A stretch of DNA of 64,000 nucleotides. It comes from Vibrio alfacsensis (GTDB taxonomy: Bacteria; Pseudomonadota; Gammaproteobacteria; Enterobacterales; Vibrionaceae). The notes under the pieces are model-generated. The model searched no databases. It saw nothing but the letters and a program-made list of their open reading frames with translations, and was not told the origin of the DNA. The stretch lies in contig NZ_CP032093.1 in assembly GCF_003544875.1 (NCBI RefSeq), positions 3,072,975 to 3,136,974 on the forward strand, read 5' to 3'. Of the stretch, positions 1-10,389 are shown in pieces. The position numbers and the translations under genes were made by a program. How positions within the stretch are numbered: the stretch's first letter is position 1; every line of letters starts with the position of its first letter.

Positions 1-29
1 GCTTGCCCAACGGCAAGCCTTTTGTTTTT
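1..29 (+). terminator. Rho-independent terminator of an upstream gene
   Basis: GCTTGCC (1-7), loop CAAC, GGCAAGC (12-18), followed by CTTTTGTTTTT. The T tract is on the plus strand, so it ends a plus-strand gene left of the window, convergent with rep. Confidence 0.75.
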
Positions 30-59
30 AACACTTATGTGAATTGATTTGTTGGAACG

Positions 60-2075
60 CTACTTCTTGAACATGGCACGTAAGTTAGCGATATGAGCTT
101 GCCCTTTTGCCATCCGCTCTTCTTGCGTTACAGGTTGCTTGTTCGCTTCCCATTCCACATCATCAAAAGGCAGCTCGTCTAAGAAACGACTTTGTGTTGG
201 CTTGATGAGCTCACCAAACTGGCGACGCTCTTTACACATAGTAAAGGTTAGCTCGCGTTGAGCACGAGTGATTCCCACGTACATCAGTCGTCGCTCTTCT
301 TCGACGTTATCTTCATCGATACTGGTTTGATGCGGTAGAATCCCCTCCTCCGAGCCAATTAAGTACACATAAGGGAACTCCAAACCTTTCGAAGCATGCA
401 ATGTCATAAGCTGTACCGCATCGCTGTCTTCGTCTTCTTCTCCACGCTCCATCATGTCGCGTAAAGTGAGTCGCTGAACCACCTCTTTAAGCGTCTTCTC
501 TTCTTGATCGTAATTGTCCCCCTCAAGGTCAGCAACAATCCAAGAATAAAGATCAGAGACGTTCTTCATGCGCATTTCTGCTGCTTTCGGACTTGCAGAG
601 GTCTCATACAACCAATCTTCATAATGAATATCACGAACGAGCGAACGCACGGCTTCTACGGTATCCCCACGCTCGGCTTGATCGGCAATCGCCACCAACC
701 ATTGGGTAAAGCGACGTAAATTCTCTAAGCCACGACCAGTAAGATGGTGTTCTAATCCAAGCTCAAAGCTGGATTCAAATAGACTCTTACCTCGCATATT
801 GGCGTAGCTACCAAGTTTTTCCAAAGTAACTGGACCAATTTCACGTCGAGGCGTATTTACAATACGTAAAAATGCATTGTCGTCATCAGGGTTCACCAAC
901 ACGCGCAGATAGGCCATGATGTCTTTAATTTCAGCACGGGCAAAGAAAGACGTACCGCCAGAAAGTTTGTACGGAACTCGGTTTTGCATCAGAGATTTTT
1001 CAATCAATCGTGACTGATGGTTACCGCGGTAAAGCACCGCATAATCTTTGTAGTTCGTGCGATTTAAGAATTTATGCGCAATGAGCTCACCCGTAACACG
1101 CTCCGCTTCATGCTCTTCATTCTTAGCCAACAATACTTTCAGCTTTTCACCATCTGGAATTTCCGAAAACAGTGACTTTTCATACACGTGTGGGTTATTT
1201 GCGATCAAAATATTCGCAGCGCGCAAAATACGACTGGTTGAACGATAGTTCTGTTCCAGTTTAATCAAACGTAAATTCGGATAATCTTGCCCGAGCAGCA
1301 CTAAATTTTGTGGCTTCGCGCCTCGCCATGAATAGATTGATTGGTCGTCATCTCCTACTACAGTCAAACGACCACGCTCGCCAACCAACAATTTCACCAA
1401 TTCATACTGACTGGTATTGGTATCTTGGTATTCATCAACCAACAAGTAACGAATGCGATTCTGCCAACGTTGACGCACTTCTTCATTGTGACGCAATAAA
1501 AGGACAGGCATCAAAATCAGATCATCAAAATCCAATGCGTTGTACGCTTTCATCTGCTTCTGATACATCTCAAAGCAGAACGCAAACAATTGTTGCTGTT
1601 CACCTTTTGCAAATGCTTTGACCTGCTCAGGAGACAACATGTCATTTTTCCAGTTAGAGATACTGCTAAGCAACTGGCGCAATAAGTCCTTATCGCCATC
1701 CAATTGTTTTTCTGTCAGTTCTTTCAAGAGTGCTAACTGGTCTTGATCATCAAACAACGAAAAGCCGGACTTCAACCCCAAGTGCTTGTATTCACGTTTG
1801 ATAATGTTCAACCCTAACGTATGGAAAGTTGACACCATCAAACCTTTTGCTTCCGCCTTTCCTAACGTTTGTCCTACACGTTCTTTCATCTCACGTGATG
1901 CTTTGTTAGTAAAAGTAACCGCTGCAATATTCCGTGCTTTATAGCCACACTGCTGAACCAAGTAAGCAATTTTATTGGTAATTACGCGAGTCTTACCCGA
2001 ACCAGCACCAGCCAGCACCAAGCATGGGCCTGATACATATTTAACGGCTTCATCTTGTCTAGGGTTCAGCTTCAT
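60..2075 (-). CDS. rep: ATP-dependent DNA helicase Rep
   Basis: UvrD/Rep-family superfamily 1A 3'-5' DNA helicase that helps replication forks move through protein blocks and restart. The 671 residues fit the usual length (about 673 in E. coli). Seen in order: Walker A GAGSGKT near residue 23, the DEYQDTN Walker B region near 215, [13 protein letters not shown], the QNYRST motif, [17 protein letters not shown] and the C-terminal [10 protein letters not shown] motif VI. The start [11 protein letters not shown] matches the family. It is monocistronic here, convergent with the gene to its left and divergent from vexR. Rep rather than UvrD or PcrA is chosen from length and N-terminus. Confidence 0.95.
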   Translation of the reverse strand: MKLNPRQDEAVKYVSGPCLVLAGAGSGKTRVITNKIAYLVQQCGYKARNIAAVTFTNKASREMKERVGQTLGKAEAKGLMVSTFHTLGLNIIKREYKHLGLKSGFSLFDDQDQLALLKELTEKQLDGDKDLLRQLLSSISNWKNDMLSPEQVKAFAKGEQQQLFAFCFEMYQKQMKAYNALDFDDLILMPVLLLRHNEEVRQRWQNRIRYLLVDEYQDTNTSQYELVKLLVGERGRLTVVGDDDQSIYSWRGAKPQNLVLLGQDYPNLRLIKLEQNYRSTSRILRAANILIANNPHVYEKSLFSEIPDGEKLKVLLAKNEEHEAERVTGELIAHKFLNRTNYKDYAVLYRGNHQSRLIEKSLMQNRVPYKLSGGTSFFARAEIKDIMAYLRVLVNPDDDNAFLRIVNTPRREIGPVTLEKLGSYANMRGKSLFESSFELGLEHHLTGRGLENLRRFTQWLVAIADQAERGDTVEAVRSLVRDIHYEDWLYETSASPKAAEMRMKNVSDLYSWIVADLEGDNYDQEEKTLKEVVQRLTLRDMMERGEEDEDSDAVQLMTLHASKGLEFPYVYLIGSEEGILPHQTSIDEDNVEEERRLMYVGITRAQRELTFTMCKERRQFGELIKPTQSRFLDELPFDDVEWEANKQPVTQEERMAKGQAHIANLRAMFKK

Positions 2076-2181
2076 AAAAATTCTCTGCGGCTAAAAATAG
2101 TGGCGCCTATGATAAAGGGGGGACCGTTCGAAAGCTATGCGATTTTCACGTAAAGTTTACAAAGATAATCGTAACATTTCG

Positions 2182-2230
2182 TTGCATAAACGGTCATAGA
2201 TCACGCTATAATGAATGAACGTTCATTCAT
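2182..2230 (+). promoter_or_regulatory. vexR promoter with TetR-type palindromic operator
   Basis: A perfect 20-bp palindrome (half-sites ATGAATGAAC and GTTCATTCAT) spans 2211-2230. It overlaps the end of a TATAAT -10 box at 2207-2212, with a possible TTGCAT -35 at 2182-2187 (19-bp spacer, long). An operator there would block RNA polymerase, so the regulator probably represses itself and the pump genes. The operator role is inferred from position and symmetry. Confidence 0.7.
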
Positions 2231-2243
2231 TGGTGGTGGGGTT

Positions 2244-2825
2244 ATGTCAAATAGCGCTGCTGGAAGTAAATACGAGCAAATCATCGCTGCGGCTGAACGT
2301 TTGATCGCCGAATCTGGCTTTCATGGCCTTTCTATGCACAAGCTCGCCGCTGAAGCAGGCGTTGCTGCAGGTACGATTTATCGTTATTTCTCAGATAAGG
2401 AACATCTTTTAGAAGAAGTTCGCCTTAACGTAACCAAACGTATTGCGGAAGCCGTTCAATCAGATGTTCATGACAATATGTCTTTGAAAGAGCGTTACCG
2501 AACTATGTGGCTCAATATCTGGCGCCTTGCTGGTTCAAACCTCGACACACTGAGCAGCCGTGTCCAGTATGAATCATTACCCTGTGCAAATCGTAGAAAT
2601 ACGCGGGAACTAGAACGACAAATGTTTGCCCAAGTAGATCGTCTTTTTGATCAAGGTAAGGCGGAAGGGGTATTTAAGCCTCTCGATAACGAAATTCTTT
2701 CGGGGTTAAGTTTCGAAGCTAGTGTCGCGCTTGCAAGAAAACATGCTTTGGGATTTTATCAGTTGGATGACGATGCGTTGGAAGCAGCCATCGAAGCCAG
2801 TTGGGATGCAATTATTAAACACTAA
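2244..2825 (+). CDS. vexR: TetR-family repressor of the adjacent RND efflux pump (VexR-like)
   Basis: A 193-residue TetR/AcrR-family transcription factor. The N-terminal helix-turn-helix is visible as KLAAEAGVAAGTIYRYFSDK near residues 33-52; the rest is the variable ligand-binding domain. I start it at 2244 (MSNSAAG, preceded by a GGTGGTGGGG stretch) because the upstream in-frame ATG at 2211 lies inside the -10 box and operator and would not be in the transcript. It ends 18 bases before the membrane fusion gene, so all three genes probably form one operon. The Vibrio cholerae VexR-VexAB system has the same order; the symbol rests on that resemblance. Confidence 0.8.
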   Translation: MSNSAAGSKYEQIIAAAERLIAESGFHGLSMHKLAAEAGVAAGTIYRYFSDKEHLLEEVRLNVTKRIAEAVQSDVHDNMSLKERYRTMWLNIWRLAGSNLDTLSSRVQYESLPCANRRNTRELERQMFAQVDRLFDQGKAEGVFKPLDNEILSGLSFEASVALARKHALGFYQLDDDALEAAIEASWDAIIKH

Positions 2826-2843
2826 CTTGGAGTTCTTATAAGA

Positions 2844-3950
2844 ATGAAAAAGTGGACTTTCTTTATGTTGCTTATCGCGGTTCTTCTATTTGGGAGCGTG
2901 ATAGGTTTCAACTTATTCAAGCAGCAGAAAATCGCTGAATACATGGCGAACCGTCCGGAGCCTGAATTCCCGGTCACGGTCACAGAAGTAAAAGCGGTTG
3001 ATTGGGTACCTGTTATTGAAGCGATCGGCTTCATCGAACCAAACCAAGGGGTCACCGTAGCGAACGAAACCAGCGGCGTGATCGATAAGATTTCTTTCCA
3101 CTCAGGAACGGCTGTTGAAGAGGGCCAACCTTTGGTTCACTTAGACTCTGATGTAGAAAAAGCAAACTTACAAAGCTCTCAAGCAAGACTGCCTGCTGCT
3201 CAAGCGAAGTACAAGCGCTATCAAGGTCTTTTCAAGAAAGGCTCAATCTCTAAAGAAGCATACGACGAAGCCGAAGCTAATTACTTCTCACTTAAAGCGG
3301 ATATCGAAAGCTTAAAAGCAACCATTGATCGCCGCGAAATCAAAGCGCCTTTTGCTGGCGTGGTTGGTATTCGTAATGTTTATCTTGGCCAATACCTACA
3401 AGCAGGTACCGATATCGTTCGCCTTGAAGACACCAGTGTTATGCGTCTGCGTTTTACCGTTCCTCAAACTGACATCTCACGCATTACCCTAAACCAAGAA
3501 GTCGATATCTTCGTTGATGCTTACCCTGATAGACCATTCAAAGGTTCTATCTCCGCTATTGAACCAGCCGTTAACGTTCAAAGTGGTTTGATTCAAGTAC
3601 AAGCAGACATTCCAAACAGCGATGGAAAACTTCGCAGTGGTATGTTCGCTCGTGCAAACATCATTCTACCTAAACTTGAAAACCAAGTGACGCTACCTCA
3701 GACCGCGATTACGTTTACGCTATACGGTGATAATGTGTACATCGTAACGGAAGAAAATGGTGAAAAACGCGTTAATCAACACGTGGTAAAAGTGGGTGAA
3801 CGTACCAAAGACATCGCACATATCCTAGATGGTGTAAAACCAGGAGATATGGTCGTCACATCTGGTCAAATCCGTTTGAGCAACCACGCGAAAGTGAGCA
3901 TTGTTGAAGATGATTCACTAACCCCACCGGCTGAAACACCAATGCTTTAA
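2844..3950 (+). CDS. vexA: RND efflux periplasmic adaptor (membrane fusion protein, VexA-like)
   Basis: HlyD/AcrA-type adaptor, 368 residues, linking an inner-membrane RND pump to a TolC-type outer-membrane channel. It begins with a short basic stretch and one hydrophobic segment (about residues 4-22) with no lipobox cysteine, so it is probably anchored by an uncleaved signal. A biotinyl-lipoyl-like half (GVTVANETSGVIDKI, near 72) precedes the alpha-hairpin region rich in Gln, Ala and Lys (about 100-155). The second lipoyl half (IKAPFAGVVGIRNVYLGQYL) and beta-barrel follow. Thirteen bases separate it from the pump gene. No channel gene is present, so a TolC from elsewhere is likely used. Confidence 0.88.
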   Translation: MKKWTFFMLLIAVLLFGSVIGFNLFKQQKIAEYMANRPEPEFPVTVTEVKAVDWVPVIEAIGFIEPNQGVTVANETSGVIDKISFHSGTAVEEGQPLVHLDSDVEKANLQSSQARLPAAQAKYKRYQGLFKKGSISKEAYDEAEANYFSLKADIESLKATIDRREIKAPFAGVVGIRNVYLGQYLQAGTDIVRLEDTSVMRLRFTVPQTDISRITLNQEVDIFVDAYPDRPFKGSISAIEPAVNVQSGLIQVQADIPNSDGKLRSGMFARANIILPKLENQVTLPQTAITFTLYGDNVYIVTEENGEKRVNQHVVKVGERTKDIAHILDGVKPGDMVVTSGQIRLSNHAKVSIVEDDSLTPPAETPML

Positions 3951-3961
3951 TTGGAGGCATC

Positions 3962-6900
3962 ATGCGCTTTACTGATGTTTTTATAAAACGTCCAGTTTTA
4001 GCGGTATCGATCAGCTTTTTGATTGCGTTGCTTGGTTTGCAAGCCGTCTTCAAAATGCAGGTTCGTGAATACCCTGAAATGACAAATACCGTAGTGACGG
4101 TAACTACCAGTTATTACGGTGCCAGTGCCAACTTGATCCAAGGCTTCATTACTCAGCCTTTGGAGCAAGCTGTCGCGCAGGCCGATAATATCGATTATAT
4201 GACTTCGTCCTCGGTACTTGGTACATCAACCATCACTGTGAACATGAAGTTAAATACCGATCCGAACGCCGCACTGTCTGACATTCTGGCGAAAACCAAC
4301 TCGGTTCGTTCACAGCTTCCAAAAGAAGCAGAAGACCCTACAGTAACCATGTCGACTGGCTCGACTACCGCGGTGCTGTACATTGGCTTCACAAGTGATG
4401 AGTTGTCTTCTAGCCAAATCACCGATTATCTTGAACGTGTAATCAACCCACAGCTATTCACGGTAAACGGTGTATCCAAGGTAGACCTATACGGCGGTAT
4501 GAAGTACGCGCTTCGCGTATGGCTCGATCCAGCCAAAATGGGGGCACTTAAGCTGACAGCAACGGATGTAATGGGTGTTCTAAATGCCAATAACTACCAG
4601 TCAGCAACGGGGCAGGCCGTCGGCGAGTTTGTTCTTTACAACGGTAGCGCAGATACTCAGGTATCGAATGTGGCTGAATTAGAAGCCCTCGTTGTAAAAA
4701 CCGGTGATGGTGATGTGATTCGTCTTGGAGACATTGCGAAAGTCACCCTAGAAAAGAGCCACGATGTTTACCGAGCAAGTGCAAATGGTAAAGAAGCAGT
4801 CGTTGCTGCAATAAACGCCGCACCAAGTGCAAACCCAATTAACATTGCAGCAGATGTTCTGAAGCTATTGCCTCAATTAGAGCGTAACTTACCAAGTAAC
4901 ATCAAAATGAATGTGATGTACGACTCAACCATCGCGATCAATGAATCCATTCACGAAGTTGTGAAGACCATTCTTGAAGCGGCAGTCATTGTACTGGTGG
5001 TTATTACTCTATTCCTAGGTTCTTTCCGAGCAGTAATCATCCCTATCGTTACTATCCCGCTATCTTTGATTGGCGTTGCAATGGTGATGCAGGCGATGGG
5101 CTTCTCGTGGAACTTAATGACACTACTGGCAATGGTACTCGCCATCGGTCTGGTGGTGGATGACGCGATCGTTGTTCTTGAGAACGTCGACCGCCACATT
5201 AAAGACGGGGAATCACCGTTCCGTGCTGCGATCATTGGTACGCGTGAAATCGCGGTGCCAGTAATCGCAATGACACTGACACTAGGTGCGGTATACGCAC
5301 CGATCGCACTGATGGGTGGTATCACGGGCTCGCTATTCAAAGAGTTCGCATTAACCCTAGCTGGTGCGGTATTTGTGTCCGGCATCATCGCTCTGACGCT
5401 GTCGCCAATGATGTGTTCGAAAATGCTCAAGGCAAATGAAGAGCCAAGCAAGTTCGAGCAGAAAGTGCATCACATACTTGACGGTATGACTAACCGCTAT
5501 GAAAAAATGCTCAAAGCGGTCATGGCGCACCGACCAGTAATCATCGCTTTTGCAGTTATCGTATTCGCAAGCTTGCCAATTCTGTTTAAGTTCATTCCAA
5601 GTGAACTGGCACCATCAGAAGATAAAGGCGTAGTGGTCTTAATGGGTACTGCTCCATCGAATGCGAACTTGGATTACATTCAAAATACCATGAATGACGT
5701 AAACAAGATTCTGTCTGATCAGCCAGAAGTGGAATACGCTCAGGTATTTAATGGTGTGCCAAATTCAAATCAAGCATTTGGTCTAGCGACTCTAAAGCCT
5801 TGGAGTGAGCGTGAAGCAAGTCAAGCAGAGATCACTAAGCGTGTTGGTGATTTGGTCTCTCATGTCCCTGGTATGTCAGTAACGGCGTTCCAAATGCCTG
5901 AACTCCCTGGTGCAGGTTCTGGTCTGCCTATCCAATTTGTCATTACAACACCGAACAGCTTTGAAAGCTTATTTACCATCGCTAGTGATATTCTAACGAA
6001 TGTGTCGAAAAGCCCAATGTTCGTCTACTCGGATCTGGATCTAAACTACGACTCAGCAACGATGAAGATCAGCATCGACAAAGACAAAGCAGGTGCGTAT
6101 GGCGTGACCATGCAAGATATAGGTGTAACGCTCAGTACTATGATGGCGGATGGTTATGTAAACCGTATCGACTTAAATGGTCGTTCATATGAGGTAATCC
6201 CGCAAGTTGAACGTAAGTGGCGCTTAAACCCAGAGTCAATGAAGAACTACTACGTACGTTCCGTTGATGGTAACGCAGTACCGCTTGGTAGCTTAATAAC
6301 GATTGATGTTGTCGCAGAACCGCGCGCGCTACCACACTTCAACCAACTAAACTCTGCAACGGTTGGGGCTGTACCTGCACCAGGTGTTGCCATGGGTGAT
6401 GCTATCAATTGGTTTGAAGATATTGCGCAAAACAAACTGCCTGCTGGCTACAATCATGACTATATGGGTGAGGCTCGTCAGTTCGTAACTGAAGGTAGTG
6501 CGCTGTATGCAACGTTCGGCTTAGCATTGGCGATTATCTTCCTAGTTCTAGCGATTCAATTTGAATCTATCCGCGATCCAATCGTAATTATGGTATCAGT
6601 ACCGCTAGCGGTATGTGGTGCACTGATTGCTCTGGCGTGGGGTACGGCATCGATGAATATATACTCACAAGTGGGTCTGATCACCCTGGTAGGTCTGATT
6701 ACCAAACACGGTATATTGATCTGTGAGGTAGCGAAAGAAGAGCAGCTACACAACAAGCTGTCTCGAATCGATGCGGTAATGGAAGCGGCGAAAGTTCGCC
6801 TTCGTCCAATCCTAATGACGACGGCGGCGATGATTGCTGGTCTTATCCCACTGATGTACGCAACGGGTGCAGGCGCCGCTCAGCGCTTTAGTATCGGTAT

Positions 6901-7084
6901 CGTAATCGTTGCTGGTCTAGCGATCGGTACGCTATTTACGCTATTCGTACTGCCTGTGATTTACAGCTACCTAGCTGAGAAGCACAAACCACTACCAGTG
7001 TTTGTTGAAGACAAAGACTTGGAGAAGCTGGCTCGAGTGGATGAAGCAAAAGCAGCTCATCGCGAATTAGCTGAAAATAAATAA
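3962..7084 (+). CDS. vexB: RND-type multidrug efflux transporter (VexB-like)
   Basis: A 1040-residue HAE1-family proton-driven exporter of the inner membrane. It starts MRFTDVFIKRPVLA, with TM1 and the first large periplasmic loop. The TM4 proton-relay acidic pair is present in GLVVDDAIVVLENV (near residue 400), and the TM10 lysine in GLITKHGILICEV (near 917). Two homologous halves with twelve predicted membrane segments fit the fold. A GGAGG ribosome site sits just before the ATG. It is the last gene of the operon, followed by a strong terminator. Substrates cannot be read from sequence; the V. cholerae counterpart exports bile salts, detergents and antibiotics. Confidence 0.9.
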   Translation: MRFTDVFIKRPVLAVSISFLIALLGLQAVFKMQVREYPEMTNTVVTVTTSYYGASANLIQGFITQPLEQAVAQADNIDYMTSSSVLGTSTITVNMKLNTDPNAALSDILAKTNSVRSQLPKEAEDPTVTMSTGSTTAVLYIGFTSDELSSSQITDYLERVINPQLFTVNGVSKVDLYGGMKYALRVWLDPAKMGALKLTATDVMGVLNANNYQSATGQAVGEFVLYNGSADTQVSNVAELEALVVKTGDGDVIRLGDIAKVTLEKSHDVYRASANGKEAVVAAINAAPSANPINIAADVLKLLPQLERNLPSNIKMNVMYDSTIAINESIHEVVKTILEAAVIVLVVITLFLGSFRAVIIPIVTIPLSLIGVAMVMQAMGFSWNLMTLLAMVLAIGLVVDDAIVVLENVDRHIKDGESPFRAAIIGTREIAVPVIAMTLTLGAVYAPIALMGGITGSLFKEFALTLAGAVFVSGIIALTLSPMMCSKMLKANEEPSKFEQKVHHILDGMTNRYEKMLKAVMAHRPVIIAFAVIVFASLPILFKFIPSELAPSEDKGVVVLMGTAPSNANLDYIQNTMNDVNKILSDQPEVEYAQVFNGVPNSNQAFGLATLKPWSEREASQAEITKRVGDLVSHVPGMSVTAFQMPELPGAGSGLPIQFVITTPNSFESLFTIASDILTNVSKSPMFVYSDLDLNYDSATMKISIDKDKAGAYGVTMQDIGVTLSTMMADGYVNRIDLNGRSYEVIPQVERKWRLNPESMKNYYVRSVDGNAVPLGSLITIDVVAEPRALPHFNQLNSATVGAVPAPGVAMGDAINWFEDIAQNKLPAGYNHDYMGEARQFVTEGSALYATFGLALAIIFLVLAIQFESIRDPIVIMVSVPLAVCGALIALAWGTASMNIYSQVGLITLVGLITKHGILICEVAKEEQLHNKLSRIDAVMEAAKVRLRPILMTTAAMIAGLIPLMYATGAGAAQRFSIGIVIVAGLAIGTLFTLFVLPVIYSYLAEKHKPLPVFVEDKDLEKLARVDEAKAAHRELAENK

Positions 7085-7100
7085 GCTCAATAAACTAGGA

Positions 7101-7126
7101 AAAAGGTCACTTCGGTGACCTTTTTT
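7101..7126 (+). terminator. Terminator of the vexRAB operon
   Basis: AAAAGGTCAC, a TTCG tetraloop and GTGACCTTTT form a perfect stem at 7101-7124, ending in a T run, 16 bases after the vexB stop codon. Confidence 0.92.
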
Positions 7127-7215
7127 ATTGCTGCTCTATTTTTTGCCATCTAAATGGCGACTTTCCCGTATCATTTACATAAAATATGGGCAAATCAAAA
7201 GGAGTTTTAGCCACT

Positions 7216-7467
7216 ATGTTTGACCCAAAGAAATTAGAGCAAATCGCTAAACAAATTCATGACTCAATGCCACAGCCAGTGAAAGAACTTGGCGCAGACG
7301 TTGATCAAAAAGTTCGTCAAGTAATTCAAGGCCAACTAAACAAGCTCGACGTGGTTAGCCGCGAAGAATTCGACGTACAAACTCAAGTTCTGCTGCGTAC
7401 TCGTCAAAAGCTGACAGAAATGGAAAAGAAATTAGCAGAGCTTGAAGAAAAGCTCGCTGATAAATAA
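7216..7467 (+). CDS. ubiK: Ubiquinone biosynthesis accessory factor UbiK (BMFP-domain protein)
   Basis: A small 83-residue YqiC/UbiK-family protein that helps the soluble ubiquinone-synthesis complex with UbiJ. The core [20 protein letters not shown] is nearly identical to the family signature, and the C-terminus (residues about 60-83) is a Leu/Glu/Lys coiled coil. An in-frame ATG exists at 7186, but 7216 is chosen because family members start M-(I/F)-DPKK and AAAAGGAG lies at 7197-7204. It stands alone between two terminators. Confidence 0.9.
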   Translation: MFDPKKLEQIAKQIHDSMPQPVKELGADVDQKVRQVIQGQLNKLDVVSREEFDVQTQVLLRTRQKLTEMEKKLAELEEKLADK

Positions 7468-7490
7468 GCGAAAAGCGACGAGAAAATTAT

Positions 7491-7521
7491 AAGGGTTGAT
7501 GTGAGAACATCAGCCCTTTTT
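7491..7521 (+). terminator. ubiK terminator
   Basis: AAGGGTTGATGT, loop GAGA, ACATCAGCCCTTTTT. The stem has one G-T wobble and is followed by a T run. Confidence 0.85.
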
Positions 7522-7528
7522 GTTTATT

Positions 7529-7584
7529 GGGATTCGGGATTCGGGATTCGGGATTCGGGATTCGGGATTCGGGATTCGGGATTC
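7529..7584. repeat. Tandem repeat, 8 perfect copies of GGGATTC
   Basis: Eight uninterrupted copies of the 7-bp unit GGGATTC occupy 7529-7584 between the ubiK and ilvC terminators. It lies outside any gene. This length and perfection suggest a variable-number locus. The remaining bases 7585-7716 show no gene or other structure. Confidence 0.97.
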
Positions 7585-7715
7585 GCTTCTATTTTGCTTT
7601 CTTAAGGGCAAATTGAGTCAAAACTTTTATGCCTTATCTCTTCTCAACGAACAGCTCTAGATTCCCATAGAGAAGCACTTCCGCACCTCGAAAGACAAAG
7701 TCCGCCTTTATAAAA

Positions 7716-7748
7716 ACAAAAAGGCTTGGTCAACGGCGACCAAGCCTT
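7716..7748 (-). terminator. ilvC terminator
   Basis: Read on the minus strand: AAGGCTTGGTC, short loop, GACCAAGCCTT, then TTTGTTTTT. The stem is 7721-7731 with 7738-7748, about 76 bases past the ilvC stop. Confidence 0.88.
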
Positions 7749-7824
7749 CTGATTAGATGTTGTGTTTTATGTTGTATTTATTGACCCCAGTCTATCTAGA
7801 GTTCTTTACTAACTTGGATAGAGG

Positions 7825-9309
7825 TTAGCCGCCTACCGCGATGTTCTTCATATCAGTCATATAGCCACGTAGCTCTTCACCAATGTACTCCACTGGGTGG
7901 TTACGGATAGCATCGTTTACAGCGATAAGAGTCGCGTTATCTACTTGGTTAGAAGTTTCACCTAGACCTTTACCGATTACGTCTGTATTTACAGCAGGCA
8001 TAAATTTTTCACGTAGAAGCGGGGTTGCTACGTTAGCAAACAGGTAGTTACCGTATTCCGCAGTGTCAGAGATGACCACATTCATCTCGTATAGACGCTT
8101 ACGTGCGATAGTATTCGCAATCAGTGGTAACTCGTGTAGAGACTCATAGTAAGCAGACTCATCGATAATACCAGACGCAGTCATTGCTTCGAACGCAAGC
8201 TCAACACCGGCACGAACCATGGCAACCATCAGGATACCGTTATCGAAGTACTCTTGCTCAGAGATTTCAAAATCCGCTTCTGGGTAGTTTTCGAATGCCG
8301 TTTCGCCCGTTTCTGCACGCCAACCTAGTAGATTCGCATCGTCGTTTGCCCAGTCAGCCATCATCGTGCTAGAAAAGTGACCTGTGATGATGTCATCCAT
8401 GTGCTTGTTGTATAACGGACGCATCAGTTCTTTTAGCTCTTCAGAAAGCTCAAATGCTTTGATTTTCGCTGGGTTCGACAAACGATCCATCATGTGAGTG
8501 ATACCACCAAACTTCAGTGCTTCCGTGATGGTTTCCCAACCGTATTGAAGAAGTTTCCCCGCGTATCCTGGGTCAATACCGTCAGCAATCATCTTCTCGT
8601 AACATACGATAGAGCCAGCCTGTAGCATGCCACAAAGGATGGTTTGCTCACCCATTAGGTCAGATTTCACCTCAGCAACAAAAGAAGACTCTAGACAACC
8701 AGCTCGGTGACCACCTGTTGCTGCAGCCCAAGCTTTCGCAATATCCCAACCTTCGCCTTTAGGATCGTTTTCTGGGTGAACAGCGATAAGAGTCGGAACA
8801 CCAAAGCCACGTTTGTATTCTTCACGAACTTCTGTTCCAGGACACTTAGGTGCAACCATAACAACAGTCAAATCTTTACGGATTTGCATGCCTTCTTCAA
8901 CAACGTTGAAACCGTGTGAATAGCCCAGAGCAGCGCCGTCTTTCATTAATGGCATTACCGTCTCAACAACGTTAGTGTGCTGCTTGTCTGGTGTCAGGTT
9001 TACGACTAGATCAGCTTGTGGAATAAGTGTTTCGTAGCTACCAACTTCAAAACCGTTATCTTTTGCGTTTTTGAATGACTGACGTTGTTCATCGATCGCA
9101 GCCTGGCGAAGCGCATAAGCGACATCTAAACCAGAATCACGCATGTTCAAACCTTGGTTAAGACCTTGAGCACCACAACCTACGATGACCACTTTTTTGC
9201 CTTTTAGGTAATCGGCTTCTGACGCGAATTCTTCACGGTCCATAAAGCGACAACGACCTAGTTGATCCAATTGCTCACGCAAATTTAGGGTATTGAAATA
9301 GTTAGCCAT
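7825..9309 (-). CDS. ilvC: Ketol-acid reductoisomerase (class II)
   Basis: Converts acetolactate and acetohydroxybutyrate to dihydroxy acids with NADPH, the second step of valine, leucine and isoleucine synthesis. The 494 residues place it in the long class II form. The Rossmann motif [20 protein letters not shown] lies near residues 37-57, and NLTPDKQH and the metal-binding [14 protein letters not shown] follow. The start is set at [14 protein letters not shown] (ATG at 9309-9307, AAGGAG upstream at 9317-9322), not at the longer in-frame ATG at 9369. It is divergent from ilvY, the usual arrangement for inducer-dependent activation. Confidence 0.95.
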   Translation of the reverse strand: MANYFNTLNLREQLDQLGRCRFMDREEFASEADYLKGKKVVIVGCGAQGLNQGLNMRDSGLDVAYALRQAAIDEQRQSFKNAKDNGFEVGSYETLIPQADLVVNLTPDKQHTNVVETVMPLMKDGAALGYSHGFNVVEEGMQIRKDLTVVMVAPKCPGTEVREEYKRGFGVPTLIAVHPENDPKGEGWDIAKAWAAATGGHRAGCLESSFVAEVKSDLMGEQTILCGMLQAGSIVCYEKMIADGIDPGYAGKLLQYGWETITEALKFGGITHMMDRLSNPAKIKAFELSEELKELMRPLYNKHMDDIITGHFSSTMMADWANDDANLLGWRAETGETAFENYPEADFEISEQEYFDNGILMVAMVRAGVELAFEAMTASGIIDESAYYESLHELPLIANTIARKRLYEMNVVISDTAEYGNYLFANVATPLLREKFMPAVNTDVIGKGLGETSNQVDNATLIAVNDAIRNHPVEYIGEELRGYMTDMKNIAVGG

Positions 9310-9451
9310 CTGGGCACTCCTTAACATTCTTCCATTGAGGTCGGCATTTGCTTTTCCGAATGAGTTCATACTAAAACAGACACCCTATTGCTGAAAGTGA
9401 TATATTCACAATTACTTATTGCAATAAATGCAACATGGAAGTGTAATTTTA

Positions 9452-10338
9452 ATGAACATCAAAAGCCTACAACTTTTCATTCACCTATGTGATAGTAAAG
9501 TTTTGCTAAAACAGCGGCAGCAATGCACATTAGCCCATCAGCGCTAAGCCGACAGATTCAAAAGTTGGAAGAGGAAACGCATCAACAATTGTTTTGCGTG
9601 ATAATCGAAGTGTCGAACTTACCGTTCAAGCAAAAATTATTGCCAGTCGCACTTAAGATTTTAAGTGAATGGCAACAGTACCAAAGCTATATCAAAGGTA
9701 CTGAAGATGATTTAAAAGGTGAGATCCGCCTATTTTGCTCAGTAACAGCGAGTTACAGTCACCTACCAGAGCTTATTTCTGAATTCCGCATACAACACCC
9801 TTTTATTGAATTCAAACTCTCTACTGGCGATCCAGCTCAAGCAATCGACAAAATACTAGCCGATGAGGCTGACATTGCTATCTCTGCAAAACCAGATCAA
9901 CTTCCAGCCAAAGTCGCTTTCGAACCAATCAGTGAAATTCCGTTATCAGTTATCGCACCTGTCGGGGTAAGTAGCTTTGCGGAAGAACTACAAAAAGAAG
10001 AGCCCAACTGGTCGACTATCCCTTTTATTCTCCCAGAAGCGGGGACAGCAAGAGACAGAGCGAATATTTGGTTCAAGCAAATGAGGATCAAACCGAATAT
10101 CTACGCGCAAGTAGCAGGGCATGAAGCCATTGTCAGCATGGTGGCATTAGGATGTGGTGTCGGCATAGCACCAGATGTTGTCATCAACAATAGCCCAGTC
10201 AAAGAAAAAATTTCTCGACTTAAGGTAATACCGATTAAACCTTTTGAACTCGGTGTTTGTTGCGTTAAAAGTCAGCTAGAAAACCCATTAGTTAAAGCTC
10301 TATGGGAAGTCGCTGAGAGTAAATATATCTCTTTATAA
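9452..10338 (+). pseudogene. ilvY: LysR-family activator IlvY (frameshifted as sequenced)
   Basis: LysR-type activator of ilvC that senses acetolactate or acetohydroxybutyrate. The ATG at 9452 gives MNIKSLQLFIHLCDSK, then the frame breaks at three places: an A run near 9498 is one short, a T run at 9592-9595 is one short, and an A run at 9632-9636 is two short. Restoring these four bases gives a continuous 296-residue protein, the family length, including the helix-turn-helix (MHISPSALSRQIQKLEE) and the effector domain (FCSVTASYSHLPE; GCGVGIAPDVV). The longest open piece starts at 9523 and lacks the first part of the DNA-binding domain. I expect an intact gene and sequencing error. Confidence 0.85.
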
Positions 10339-10389
10339 GAACGCTAGCGATAAGACCTGAGCATTTCTGCTGAGGTCTAGATAATATGA

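Noticed and set aside
4951..5451. 166-residue minus-strand ORF opposite vexB
   Set aside because: Antisense shadow of a well-conserved transporter gene.
7529..7584. CRISPR-like array
   Set aside because: The 7-bp units are contiguous with no spacers; it is a simple tandem repeat.
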